Origin: Hymenobacter aranciens
GTDB lineage: Bacteria > Bacteroidota > Bacteroidia > Cytophagales > Hymenobacteraceae
Reading direction: 5' to 3'
Assembly: GCF_030580865.1 (NCBI RefSeq)
Contig: NZ_JAUQSY010000010.1
Span: 170,575 to 234,574, forward strand
DNA length: 64,000 bases
The notes beneath the pieces were generated by a model. That model saw only the letters and a program-made list of their open reading frames with translations, did not search any database and was not told the origin of the DNA. Position 1 is the stretch's first letter. Every line of letters starts with the position of its first letter. Position numbers and translations under genes: made by a program. This document shows positions 27,267-35,034 of this stretch, piece after piece.

Positions 27267-28274
27267 TTGTTGCTCGCTGTGCCCAACTCCTCCCTGCCTA
27301 CGCTCTTCCAGCAATTCAATGCCCTCCGCGTCCTCATCATCGGCGACGTGATGGTGGATGCCTACGTGTGGGGCAAATCGACGCGGCTCTCGCCCGAGGC
27401 CCCGGTGCCGGTGGTAAACGTGGCCCGCACCGAAAACCGCCTCGGCGGCGCCGCCAACGTGGCCCTCAATGTGCAGGCCCTGGGCGCCACGCCGCTGCTC
27501 TGCGCCGTCATCGGCGACGATGCGGGCGGCGACCAGCTGCTGCAGCTGCTGCACGAGCGCGGCTTGCCTGCCGACGGTATTATTCGCAGCTCGCACCGGC
27601 CTACCACGTTCAAGCAGCGCATTCTGGCCCACGGCCAGCAATTGCTCCGCATCGACTCGGAAGTAGAAACCGACCTCAATGCCGACGAAGCCAGCCAGCT
27701 ACTGGCCGCCTACGACGACCTGCTGAGCCGCGCCGACGTGGTGATTTTCGAGGACTACGACAAGGGCGTGCTCAGCGAAACCATCATCACCGAGTGCATC
27801 GCCCGGGCCCGGCAGCGCAACATCCCGACGGTGGTCGACCCCAAGAAAAAGAATTTCCTGGCCTACCGCCACTGCACCCTCTTCAAGCCCAACCTGAAAG
27901 AGCTGCGCGAGGGCCTGAAGCTGGAATTCGGTACGCCTGACGTGGACCGCGCCGGCTTCGAGGCCGCCGTGGCCCGGCTGCGCGCGGTGCTGACGCCCGA
28001 AATCGTCCTTGTCACGCTGTCGGAGTACGGCGTGTTTGCCCAGCAAAACGACGAAAAAACCTACCTGCCGGCCCACCTGCGCACCATCTCGGACGTGTCG
28101 GGCGCCGGCGACACGGTTATCAGCATCGCGGCGCTGTGCGTGGCGCTGGGCCAGCCGGCTGCCTTCACCGCCGCGCTGGCCAACCTGGGCGGCGGTCTGG
28201 TGTGCGAGCAGGTGGGCGTGGTGCCCATCGAGAAGCAGCGGCTGCTGGAAGAGGCGCAGGAAGCAGAGCTGTAA
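27267..28274 (+). CDS. PfkB-family heptose-7-phosphate kinase (HldE N-domain/RfaE1 type)
   Basis: A 335-residue PfkB kinase. LRVLIIGDVMVDAYVWGKSTRLSPEAPVPVV and RLGGAANVALNVQALGA match the D-glycero-beta-D-manno-heptose-7-phosphate kinase group; the catalytic Asp lies in DVSGAGDTVISIAAL. It feeds ADP-heptose synthesis for lipopolysaccharide core. The nucleotidyltransferase half of E. coli HldE is absent, as is usual for split systems. The start is uncertain: TTG 27267, or GTG 27279. Confidence 0.87.
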   Translation: MLLAVPNSSLPTLFQQFNALRVLIIGDVMVDAYVWGKSTRLSPEAPVPVVNVARTENRLGGAANVALNVQALGATPLLCAVIGDDAGGDQLLQLLHERGLPADGIIRSSHRPTTFKQRILAHGQQLLRIDSEVETDLNADEASQLLAAYDDLLSRADVVIFEDYDKGVLSETIITECIARARQRNIPTVVDPKKKNFLAYRHCTLFKPNLKELREGLKLEFGTPDVDRAGFEAAVARLRAVLTPEIVLVTLSEYGVFAQQNDEKTYLPAHLRTISDVSGAGDTVISIAALCVALGQPAAFTAALANLGGGLVCEQVGVVPIEKQRLLEEAQEAEL

Positions 28275-28287
28275 ACTGTAAATGAAT

Positions 28288-28424
28288 GATGGCGCGGGGC
28301 TCTGCCCCGTGCCGACTATTCGCGGGCCTCCGGCCCGCCACGGCAGAACGACAGCCGAATGGCCCAGTCCCGCGCCGGCCAGAGGCCGGCCAATAGTCAG
28401 CACGGGGCAGAGCCCCGCGCTATC
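28288..28424. repeat. Double-hairpin palindrome, type C copy 1
   Basis: 33-base outer arms differ at two positions. Left hairpins GGGGC-TCT-GCCCC and GCGGGCC-TCC-GGCCCGC; right hairpins GCCGGCC-AGA-GGCCGGC and the outer complement. It starts 14 bases after the kinase stop and ends 3 bases before the carboxypeptidase stop. Confidence 0.94.
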
Positions 28425-28427
28425 GCT

Positions 28428-29720
28428 CTACCCCAGCGCCTTCTTCAGAATAATCTCAATAATCTGCGGCTGGTCGTGCACGGCGAGGTGCCCGGCATTG
28501 AGCACCTTGAGCCAGCTGAGCTGGCCGCCGTCCTGGTCGAAGCCGATGACGTTGGTGGCGGGGTCGAGCCACTGGGTGGGGGCGGTGGCCTGAAATTGCT
28601 CGGCCGCTGGGCCGGTGAGCAAATCGAGCCAGGCCCCGGTGCCCAGGAAGTTGCAGTCCTTGGCATCGTTGAGGCCCGAGATGACCTGCACCTGCTGGCC
28701 CTGGTCGAGCAGCTGCTGCACGTAGGGCATGGCCGACTCGTTGACGTAGGGCGTGTAATTATCCGATACGGCCGGCGACCAGGTGTCGGTGAGCTGCGTC
28801 TGGTTGTCTACGTGCAGGGCTTTGCGCACGTCGGCGCGGTTGAGGTAGAGCAGCACCGGGTCGAAGCAGGGGTCGGCCGTCTGGGCGATGTTGGCCATGT
28901 ACACGCCGCTGATTTGGGCAATGGCACTGTTGATGTTAGCCAGGTTTTCGCCCTGGTATTCGGCATCGAGCTGCTTTTTCTGGGCGGCCGAAATCAGGCC
29001 GTGGGTGAAGGCGTAGGTGGTATCCTGGGCCATCTGCACCATGGGGTTGACCCAGGCATCGAGCAGCACGGTGGCGCGCAGGTCGATTTTGGGCTCGTGC
29101 GTGCTGTTGAGGATGTGGTTGGCCAGCATCGGCAGGTAGGTGCCGGCGTAGGATTCGCCCGCCAGGATGAGCGGGTTGCGGGCAATTTCGGGGTGCTGCT
29201 TGAGGAAGTGGCGCAGGGCGTGGTGCCACTGCTTGGCGCCCTGCTCGGGGTTTTTGGGTACATCGGCCCCGTTGTTGGCGAAAGACAGCGTGACGCTCAG
29301 CGGGTGCTCGAAAATGATATAGTTGGCGTAGTTGTTCCAGCCCGTGGGGCGGGGCTGGATTTGCGGGTACTGGCCGATGGCCGACACCACTTCGTACGGC
29401 CCGTTTTCGAGGAAAAAGCCCCAGAAGCTGCTGGAGCCGGGGCCGCCGTTGGTCCACAGCACGGTGGGGCGGTTGGCGTAATCATCGGCCCCGACGAACC
29501 AGTAGAACAGACCTTCGTCGGTGTGGCTGGCATCGTCGCCGATGGGCGCGTAGCCGGCAAACTGCACGTTGGTGAGGGAGTTGAGGCCGGGCAGCGAGGT
29601 GACCTGGTCGGGGTGGCCGGTGTGGGGCGGCGCGGGGGCGGCCGGGGCAGCGGCGGGCTTGGAGGTGTGCGCCGACAACTCGTGCGCTTTAGAAGAAGGG
29701 TGAGCGGAGGTCTGGCTCAT
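28428..29720 (-). CDS. S10 family serine carboxypeptidase
   Basis: A 430-residue protein of the carboxypeptidase Y family. Oxyanion region LWTNGGPGSSSFWG, nucleophile Ser190 in LAGESYAGTYLP, Asp352 in SGLNDAKDCNFLG (one residue longer than the usual spacing to CN), and His411 in LNAGHLAVHDQP. Family members cleave C-terminal residues, usually in acidic compartments. The N-terminus (MSQTSAHPSSKAHEL, then an Ala/Pro-rich stretch) shows no signal peptide, which is odd for this family. The start is ATG 29720; a second Met two codons upstream is possible. Confidence 0.88.
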   Translation of the reverse strand: MSQTSAHPSSKAHELSAHTSKPAAAPAAPAPPHTGHPDQVTSLPGLNSLTNVQFAGYAPIGDDASHTDEGLFYWFVGADDYANRPTVLWTNGGPGSSSFWGFFLENGPYEVVSAIGQYPQIQPRPTGWNNYANYIIFEHPLSVTLSFANNGADVPKNPEQGAKQWHHALRHFLKQHPEIARNPLILAGESYAGTYLPMLANHILNSTHEPKIDLRATVLLDAWVNPMVQMAQDTTYAFTHGLISAAQKKQLDAEYQGENLANINSAIAQISGVYMANIAQTADPCFDPVLLYLNRADVRKALHVDNQTQLTDTWSPAVSDNYTPYVNESAMPYVQQLLDQGQQVQVISGLNDAKDCNFLGTGAWLDLLTGPAAEQFQATAPTQWLDPATNVIGFDQDGGQLSWLKVLNAGHLAVHDQPQIIEIILKKALG

Positions 29721-29850
29721 GGGCAAAAAGGTGAGGAGTGAAAAGAAAAGCGCCGTCAGCTTCCGCAGGGAGGCTGGCGGCGCGGCAAAACTAGGGTCTG
29801 GCGGTGACGTTTACCCCCGTAGTTTTACCTGTTTTCAACTCTTTTTTGCC

Positions 29851-29955
29851 TGTCATGCCTCATCTGGCGGTCACGCAGTGAAGCATTCACGCTTGAACGA
29901 TTGGTTCTGGCGCGAGAGGATGCTTCACTGCGTGAACGCCAGATGAGGCATGACA
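29851..29955. repeat. Family A inverted repeat, copy 4
   Basis: 36-base arms (TGTCATGCCTCATCTGGCGG..., ending CAGTGAAGCAT) with one mismatch. The segment between TGTCATGC and GCAGTGAAGCAT differs from the other copies on both arms in a complementary way. It ends 8 bases before the PhnA-domain gene stop. Confidence 0.94.
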
Positions 29956-29962
29956 GATGTAA

Positions 29963-30172
29963 TTAAGCTTTCTTCAAAAACTCCGTTTTCAGCACCATCG
30001 TGCTGCCGCCGGCGCGGCCCTCCACCTCGGCGGGCGAATTGGTGAGGCGAATGTTCTTGACCACCGTGCCGCGCTTGAGCGTCAGCGACGAGCCTTTCAC
30101 CTTGAGGTCTTTGATGAGGGTGACGGTGTCGCCCTCGGCAAGCAGGTTGCCGTTGCTGTCTTTAACGTCCAT
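29963..30172 (-). CDS. Small PhnA C-terminal domain (YjdM-like) protein
   Basis: A 69-residue protein equal to the C-terminal half of YjdM/PhnA: VKDSNGNLLAEGDTVTLIKDLKVKGSS, then KNIRLTNSPAEVEGRAGGSTMVLKTEFLKK. The N-terminal zinc ribbon of longer members is absent. Despite the old name there is no evidence it acts on phosphonates. Function unknown. Confidence 0.88.
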   Translation of the reverse strand: MDVKDSNGNLLAEGDTVTLIKDLKVKGSSLTLKRGTVVKNIRLTNSPAEVEGRAGGSTMVLKTEFLKKA

Positions 30173-30187
30173 TGAAGTTGATGTAGA

Positions 30188-30397
30188 TTAAGAATTAAGC
30201 GCATTCCATACCCGCAGCAAGCCAAACAGCAGCATCGGCGCCAGCACAATAGCCACCACCACGCTGATGCCAATCACCGTCGTGCGCGACTCGATGCGCT
30301 TGCTCAGCAGCCAGCGCAGCAGCAGAAACAGCAGGATGTCCAGCCCCGCCAGGGCCAGGAAAAAGGGAAGGCCGAAGGCGGCGACGGTTTCTTGCAT
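30188..30397 (-). CDS. Hypothetical small membrane protein
   Basis: 69 residues with two membrane helices (about 5-28 and 40-62, TTVIGISVVVAIVLAPMLLFGLL). I chose the ATG at 30397; an upstream TTG in frame would overlap the preceding gene. It lies 7 bases after that gene's stop and may be co-transcribed with it. Confidence 0.6.
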   Translation of the reverse strand: MQETVAAFGLPFFLALAGLDILLFLLLRWLLSKRIESRTTVIGISVVVAIVLAPMLLFGLLRVWNALNS

Positions 30398-30404
30398 GGG
30401 GAAT

Positions 30405-30878
30405 TTATAATTGATGTTGTTCAACCTTTACCACCTTACCATCCTGAAAATAAATATCAAGAACGTCAGGGTCGATACCGATGATAGTAGGGCGATAACC
30501 TAAATAATAACGCCAGTAATTGCTTTGCTCGTCGTTTTCTTCATCGCCCAGCAATTGTTTTACTGCTGCTTTATTCTTGCCGACGAGTATTCGACTTTCA
30601 ATGAGGTCTTCCGAAAGCTCGAAGCGCTTTTCCCGCTCCGTCAGCCACCTGTTTCTATCAAAATCCTTATCAGGATAGTAAAAGGTCGCGGCAAAAAAAG
30701 CGGTAACCGCAACAATATAAGCCACCGAAACACTGGCCGCTGTTAAAAACATCGCCCCAAAAACAGCGATAAACTTGTGTTGTGTTTTCTGGCGTAAAAA
30801 CCGATGCCATCTAAAAAGGAGAGGGACGGCGGCAATAAGCGCAATGAGTGCAAAGGCAAGAGAAACCAAAACCGTCAT
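30405..30878 (-). CDS. Membrane protein with BamE/SmpA-like domain
   Basis: 157 residues. Two membrane helices (about 1-20 and 40-65), then a soluble domain: FDRNRWLTEREKRFELSEDLIES, VGKNKAAVKQLLGDEEN, YYLGYRP and VLDIYFQDGKVVKVEQHQ. The order of the lock helix and the final strand resembles BamE/OmlA-like domains, but there is no lipobox. Its AT content is higher than its neighbours. The ATG at 30878 is preferred to a TTG three codons upstream. Confidence 0.6.
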   Translation of the reverse strand: MTVLVSLAFALIALIAAVPLLFRWHRFLRQKTQHKFIAVFGAMFLTAASVSVAYIVAVTAFFAATFYYPDKDFDRNRWLTEREKRFELSEDLIESRILVGKNKAAVKQLLGDEENDEQSNYWRYYLGYRPTIIGIDPDVLDIYFQDGKVVKVEQHQL

Positions 30879-30894
30879 TGCACTCAATGAATAA

Positions 30895-31920
30895 TTACCC
30901 TCGCCACGCCTTCACCGTGTCCACAAACACCCGCACGTTATCCGCGTCGGTATCCGGGTACACGCCGTGGCCGAGGTTGGCAATGTGCGGGCCGCCGGCA
31001 AACTGGCGCAGCATGGCCTCGGTGGCCGCTTTCACCTGCTCGCGGGTGCCGTAGAGGGCCGCCGGGTCGAGGTTGCCCTGCAGGGTTTTGTCGCCGGCCT
31101 GGGCGCGCACCTGGGCGGGGTTCTGGTTCCAGTCGAGCCCGATGGTGCGGCAGGGGAGGGCGGCAAAGTCCTCCACCGCCCACCACGCGCCCTTGGCAAA
31201 CACCGTGACGGGCACCAGCGGGGCCAGCGCGGCGCAAATCTGCGCGATGTAGCGGCTCGAAAACTCGGCGTAGTGCGTCGGCGGCAGGATGCCCGCCCAC
31301 GAGTCGAACACCTGCACCACATCGGCCCCGGCCGCCACCTGCGCCTGCAGGTAGGTAATGGTCGTGTCGGTGATTTTCTGCAGCAGCTGGTGGGCCAGCG
31401 CGGGCTCGCGGTAGAGCAGGCGGCGGGCCTTCGAGAAGGTTTTGGAGCCGTGGCCCTCCACCATATAGGCCAGAATGGTCCAGGGCGCGCCGGCGAAGCC
31501 GATGAGCGGCACCCGGCCGGCCAACTCCTTTTTGGTAATGCGCAGCGCCTCCAGCACGTAGCCGAGGTGCTCGTGCGGGTCGGCCACGCGCAGCTTTTCG
31601 ACGTCGGCGGCGCTCTGGATGGTTTCGGGGAAGAAGGGCCCGCGGGCCTCAATCATCTCGTAGGTCAGGCCCATGGCCTCGGGCACCACCAGGATGTCGG
31701 AGAAGATGATGGCCGCGTCCACGTCGAGCGCGTCGATGGGCTGGATGGTTACTTCGGCGGCCAGCGCGGGCGTCTCCACCAGCTCCTTGAAGCCGGACAA
31801 GCGGCCGCGCAACGCGCGGTATTCAGGTAGGATGCGGCCGGCCTGGCGCATCAGCCACACGGGCGTGCGCTCGGTAGCTTCGCCACGCGCGGCACGGAGG
31901 AAAAGGTCGTTTTTCAGCAT
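30895..31920 (-). CDS. hemE: Uroporphyrinogen decarboxylase
   Basis: A 341-residue enzyme. N-terminal signature TPVWLMRQAGRILPEYRALR, then IIFSDILVVPEAMGLTYEM, GFAGAPWTILAYMVEGHGSKTF, FDSWAGILPP, and GLDWN in the C-terminal half. It decarboxylates uroporphyrinogen III to coproporphyrinogen III in haem synthesis, in the cytoplasm. Full length. No other hem genes adjoin it. Confidence 0.95.
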   Translation of the reverse strand: MLKNDLFLRAARGEATERTPVWLMRQAGRILPEYRALRGRLSGFKELVETPALAAEVTIQPIDALDVDAAIIFSDILVVPEAMGLTYEMIEARGPFFPETIQSAADVEKLRVADPHEHLGYVLEALRITKKELAGRVPLIGFAGAPWTILAYMVEGHGSKTFSKARRLLYREPALAHQLLQKITDTTITYLQAQVAAGADVVQVFDSWAGILPPTHYAEFSSRYIAQICAALAPLVPVTVFAKGAWWAVEDFAALPCRTIGLDWNQNPAQVRAQAGDKTLQGNLDPAALYGTREQVKAATEAMLRQFAGGPHIANLGHGVYPDTDADNVRVFVDTVKAWRG

Positions 31921-31928
31921 AATCGGGG

Positions 31929-31936
31929 CAAAGGTA
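31929..31936 (-). promoter_or_regulatory. -7 promoter box of hemE
   Basis: TACCTTTG (minus strand), eight bases before the ATG. Very short or no leader expected. Confidence 0.6.
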
Positions 31937-31956
31937 CGGCCGGAACCAGCGCAGAA

Positions 31957-32022
31957 GTAGCGCGGACTTTGTAGTCCGCGAGTGCAAACGCCGGGACTCG
32001 CGGACTACAAAGTCCGCGCTAC
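31957..32022. repeat. REPIN-like element, family B copy 1
   Basis: 27-base arms, perfect. Each arm is GTAG followed by the hairpin CGCGGACT-TTGT-AGTCCGCG. Two such units face each other across 12 bases. GTAG plus hairpin is the hallmark of REP sequences mobilised by RAYT enzymes. Confidence 0.93.
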
Positions 32023-32031
32023 TGCCAGCGT

Positions 32032-32244
32032 CCGGACGCTGTAAAAACGAACCAACTCGCTGTTTTCCGTCACCGCACGCTGTTTCCTCGTCGCCGGACA
32101 CCGTTTTCCGTCACCGGACGACTGTTTTTTCCCACCGGACGCTGTTTCCGATTTCCGGACGGTGTGGCGAAGCCACCGGACGCCGTTTTTTTACACCGGA
32201 CGGAAATTTCCCCCACCGCACGCTGTTTTCCGCCTCCGCACGCC
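32032..32244. repeat. Degenerate tandem array with about 20.5-base period
   Basis: The motif CCGSAC occurs at 32032, 32073, 32094, 32114, 32135, 32155, 32176, 32196, 32216 and 32236. Spacings are 20 or 21 (41 once, where one unit is eroded). The unit is roughly CACCGGACGCTGTTTTCCGT. With family B copy 1 it fills the whole gap between hemE and marC. Confidence 0.9.
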
Positions 32245-32865
32245 CTACCGGCTCAACCCCGGAAACAACGCTCCAATCGCCGTCGCAAAAAAGTTGACCC
32301 CAATGGCCAGCGTAATGAACCCCATAATCCGCGCCAGCGCCGCCATGCCCGGCTTGCCCAGCACCCGCGTGAGCCGCAGCGACGAGGCCAGCACGATAAA
32401 GCTGGCCAGCGCCACCAGCGCAAATCCCGCAATGGTCATGATTTTATCCACGTAAGTCGGCCGAATCAAACCAATGCAAATGGCCATCGAGCCCGGCCCC
32501 GACAGCATCGGCATGGCCAGCGGTGTGAAGCTGATATCATCCTTGGTTTTGCTTTCCTCCAACGCATCCGGCCCCACCCGGTCACGGTTGGCCCCCGGTG
32601 TCAGTAGGTCAAAAGCCGAGCGCATCAGCAGCACGCCGCCGGCAATGCGCAGGTGCTGAATGTTGATGCCAAAGAAATTCAGAATGTATTGCCCGCCCAG
32701 ATAGGCCACGCTCAGAATCGCCACCATGTAGAGGCAGGCCCGCAAGGCCGTACTGAGCCGCTCCGAGCCCGTGTCGTGGCTGGTGAGGGTGAGGAATACC
32801 GGCATGGCCCCGAACGGGTTGACAATGGAGAACAGCGTGGTGAAGGTGGCGAGCAGGATTTCCAT
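32245..32865 (-). CDS. MarC family membrane protein
   Basis: A 206-residue protein with six membrane helices. The N-terminus LFSIVNPFGAMPVFLTLT and the middle LAMPMLSGPGSMAICIGLI are the two halves of the MarC fold. The family was once linked to antibiotic resistance; its transport role is unproven. The ATG at 32865 starts the first helix; the in-frame extension to 32970 is translated repeat. Confidence 0.9.
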   Translation of the reverse strand: MEILLATFTTLFSIVNPFGAMPVFLTLTSHDTGSERLSTALRACLYMVAILSVAYLGGQYILNFFGINIQHLRIAGGVLLMRSAFDLLTPGANRDRVGPDALEESKTKDDISFTPLAMPMLSGPGSMAICIGLIRPTYVDKIMTIAGFALVALASFIVLASSLRLTRVLGKPGMAALARIMGFITLAIGVNFFATAIGALFPGLSR

Positions 32866-32873
32866 AGCAAAGG

Positions 32874-32881
32874 CAAAGGTA
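32874..32881 (-). promoter_or_regulatory. -7 promoter box of marC
   Basis: TACCTTTG (minus strand), eight bases before the ATG. Confidence 0.55.
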
Positions 32882-32897
32882 GGGGAGGCAAGAACGA

Positions 32898-33093
32898 AAC
32901 TTCCCTCCTTGGAAAGGAGGGGATGTGAGCTGCGAAGAGCAGCGAACGGGGGTGGTTCGCCCGTCCGCACCGTTAGGAGCCTGTCTGCTTAAACTAAACT
33001 TCTGCTATCAGCTTTTCCCAACCGGCGCTACCGGCGCGACTACCCCCGTTTCAGCTGCGCTGAAACATCCCCTCCTTTCCAAGGAGGGGAGTT
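32898..33093. repeat. Palindromic element, family F
   Basis: Arms share AACTYCCCTCCTTGGAAAGG, then AGGGGATGT, an inner hairpin, and ACGGGGGTRGT. The inner hairpin differs: GCTGC-GAAGA-GCAGC on the left and TTTCAGC-TGC-GCTGAAA on the right. The spacer is about 65 bases. Confidence 0.9.
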
Positions 33094-33200
33094 ACGCCCT
33101 CCACTTACCTTTACCGCCCCAACTGTGCGGGAGCAACCCCGTATTCCCCCTCCACACGTACTTCCCGCGTTCGAATGAACGTTTCTTACCCCGCCCCGGC

Positions 33201-34307
33201 ATGTCTTTTTTAGTAACCGCCGCCAACTGGCTGGTGTATATCGTAGGCAGCATCGGGGTGCTGGCTACCGCGCTGCCGCTGTGGCGCCACACCGCCTGGT
33301 GGATTCGGGCCTGCGACTTCCCGCGCCTCCAGATTGTAGCCGGCCTGGCCCTGAGCCTAATCATTATCCTGCTGCTGCCGCACGAGCCCACGTTCTGGGA
33401 CACCTTTCTCACCGTGAGCCTGGGCGTGGCGCTGGTGTATCAGTTCAGCCGCATCTGGCCCTACACGCCGCTGCACCGCAAGCAGGTGGCCGACGCCACC
33501 CGCCCCGCCGATGCCCACGAGCACCACATCAGCCTGCTCGTGACCAACGTGCTCATGTTTAACCGCGACGCCTCGCGCTGCCTCGGCCACATTCGCCACT
33601 ACCAGCCCGACGTCATTCTGGCCGTCGAGACCGACGACTGGTGGCTTAGCCAGCTCGAGCGACTCAGCGAAACCCACCCCTACACCTGCCACGCCCCGCT
33701 GCCCAACACCTACGGCATGCTGGTGTTCTCGCGGCTGCCGCTGCACAACGCCCAGATTCGCTATATCCTCGACCCCGAAATACCCTCCTTCCACGGCTGC
33801 GCCGAAATGCCCAACGGCGTGCGCGTGAGCATGCATTTCGTGCATCCCAAGCCGCCCGCGCCCAAAGAAGCCAAAACCAGCACCCGCCGCGACGCCGAGC
33901 TACTCGTCGTGGGCAACATCATCCAGCACCACGACGGCCCCACCATCGTGGCCGGCGACCTCAACGACGTGGCCTGGTCGCACACCTCCGAGCTCTTCCG
34001 CCGCCTCTCGCGCCTGCTCGACCCGCGCATCGGCCGGGGCCTGCTGCCCACCTTCCACGCCGACTACCGCCTGCTCCGCTGGCCCCTCGACCACGTTTTC
34101 CACTCCGCCCACTTCCGCCTGCAGGACCTCCAACGCCTCACCCACATCGGCTCCGACCATTACCCCATCTACATCCGCCTCAGCTACGAGCCCCAGGGCT
34201 GGCAAAGCCAGGAAGCCGAACTAGAACAGCCCGACGAGGAGGACCACGAGGAAGCTAAGGAGAAAATTCAGGACGGCATCGAGGACGTACGGGATGGTGA
34301 TGAGTAA
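33201..34307 (+). CDS. Endonuclease/exonuclease/phosphatase family membrane protein
   Basis: 368 residues. Three N-terminal membrane helices (about 5-28, 43-58, 62-85), then an EEP domain: LLVTNVLMFNRD, DVILAVETDDWWL, IVAGDLNDVAWSH, and the late LDHVFHS...IGSDHYPIYIRL. The catalytic Glu, Asp/Asn pair and His are all visible. The acidic tail (about 335-368) is unusual. Membrane-tethered EEP proteins are widespread in Bacteroidota; the substrate (nucleic acid or phospholipid) is unknown. Confidence 0.85.
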   Translation: MSFLVTAANWLVYIVGSIGVLATALPLWRHTAWWIRACDFPRLQIVAGLALSLIIILLLPHEPTFWDTFLTVSLGVALVYQFSRIWPYTPLHRKQVADATRPADAHEHHISLLVTNVLMFNRDASRCLGHIRHYQPDVILAVETDDWWLSQLERLSETHPYTCHAPLPNTYGMLVFSRLPLHNAQIRYILDPEIPSFHGCAEMPNGVRVSMHFVHPKPPAPKEAKTSTRRDAELLVVGNIIQHHDGPTIVAGDLNDVAWSHTSELFRRLSRLLDPRIGRGLLPTFHADYRLLRWPLDHVFHSAHFRLQDLQRLTHIGSDHYPIYIRLSYEPQGWQSQEAELEQPDEEDHEEAKEKIQDGIEDVRDGDE

Positions 34308-34358
34308 TGAATAATGAGCAATTCGAATGTCAACTGCCCATTATTAATTATTCATTGC
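34305..34358. repeat. Inverted heptad repeat (GAATAAT type) at convergent gene ends
   Basis: GAGTAAT GAATAAT GAGCAAT on the left; GAATAAT TAATAAT, inverted, on the right. The right half supplies the last codons (Met-Asn-Asn) and stop of the minus-strand lipoprotein gene. Confidence 0.8.
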
Positions 34359-34979
34359 AGCCTGCGCCATCGTCACCGAGTCGGTTTCCACCAGCAGCAT
34401 ATTCTTGAGCACGATAGTGCGGCCGTCATTCGTAACGTACGTGGGACGCAGCCGCAGCCCCAGGCGCATCGGCCTCCGCCGCCGGTCGGCCAGCCCAATG
34501 GCAAAATTGCGTAGTGCCGGCAAGGCGTCTTTACCGAGCAGCTTGGTAGTGTTCAGCTCAAACGTGAGCGGAATGCTGACGGCCGCGCCACCAGCCGGCA
34601 GCATGGCATTGGGCGTGGCCCGCTCGCTCCCCAGCAGCTTGTCATCCAGAAAAACCTCGTAGTCAATCGTGCTGATGCTTTGGGCACTCAGCGAGGGGTC
34701 GCGCACGTCGAGTAGCAAGCTCATGCGCAAGGGCAGGTTGCCATTCACGTAGCCCTGGATGAGCTGGCTGCGTTGAGCCAGGTTCACGTCGGCCGGCTCG
34801 CGCCAGGCGCGGGCATCAAGGCCGCCCAGGCTGGCTTCGTCAATGCGGGCGAGGCCAAATTTCAGCATGGGCCCGGTGGGTGTTTCCGACGTCTGGTCGC
34901 GCAGAGTGCAGTGGGAGAGGGCGCTGGCCGCCATCAAGCCCAGCACGAGGCGGCGTAAGGAGAAAGTAAATTGTTGCAC
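34344..34979 (-). CDS. Hypothetical lipoprotein, LEA14-like
   Basis: About 211 residues. The N-terminus (FSLRRLVLGLMAASALSHC) looks like a lipoprotein signal, though His before the Cys is unusual. The body (about 45-210) is beta-rich with a pattern (FGLARIDEASLGGLDA, LRMSLLLDVRDPSLSAQSISTIDYEVFLDD) like LEA type 2 domains. The last residues (AAMNN) come from a heptad repeat. I chose GTG 34979; a long upstream extension without family character is ignored. Confidence 0.65.
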   Translation of the reverse strand: MQQFTFSLRRLVLGLMAASALSHCTLRDQTSETPTGPMLKFGLARIDEASLGGLDARAWREPADVNLAQRSQLIQGYVNGNLPLRMSLLLDVRDPSLSAQSISTIDYEVFLDDKLLGSERATPNAMLPAGGAAVSIPLTFELNTTKLLGKDALPALRNFAIGLADRRRRPMRLGLRLRPTYVTNDGRTIVLKNMLLVETDSVTMAQAAMNN

Positions 34980-35034
34980 AGAATATGGGGAAAGTCCTTC
35001 AACGCAGCCGGCCGCAATCCGGCCAACATAGCGG

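Larger units (their letters stand above)
32866..33200. other. 335-base intergenic region between divergent genes
   Basis: It contains the marC promoter box near 32874, the palindrome at 32898-33093 and about 100 bases without recognisable structure before the next gene. Confidence 0.6.

Noticed and set aside
28359..29741. 460-codon plus-strand frame opposite the S10 carboxypeptidase
   Set aside because: Antisense translation with no domain pattern, while the minus strand encodes a full catalytic triad. Similar antisense frames over lpdA, sppA and dnaK were rejected for the same reason.
32032..32244. Possible CRISPR array
   Set aside because: Repeats are only about 20 bases with degenerate units and no unique spacers of 30-40 bases; there are no cas genes.
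32164..32607. 147-codon plus-strand frame over the repeat array and the marC 3' end
   Set aside because: Its first third is repeat and the rest is antisense to marC.
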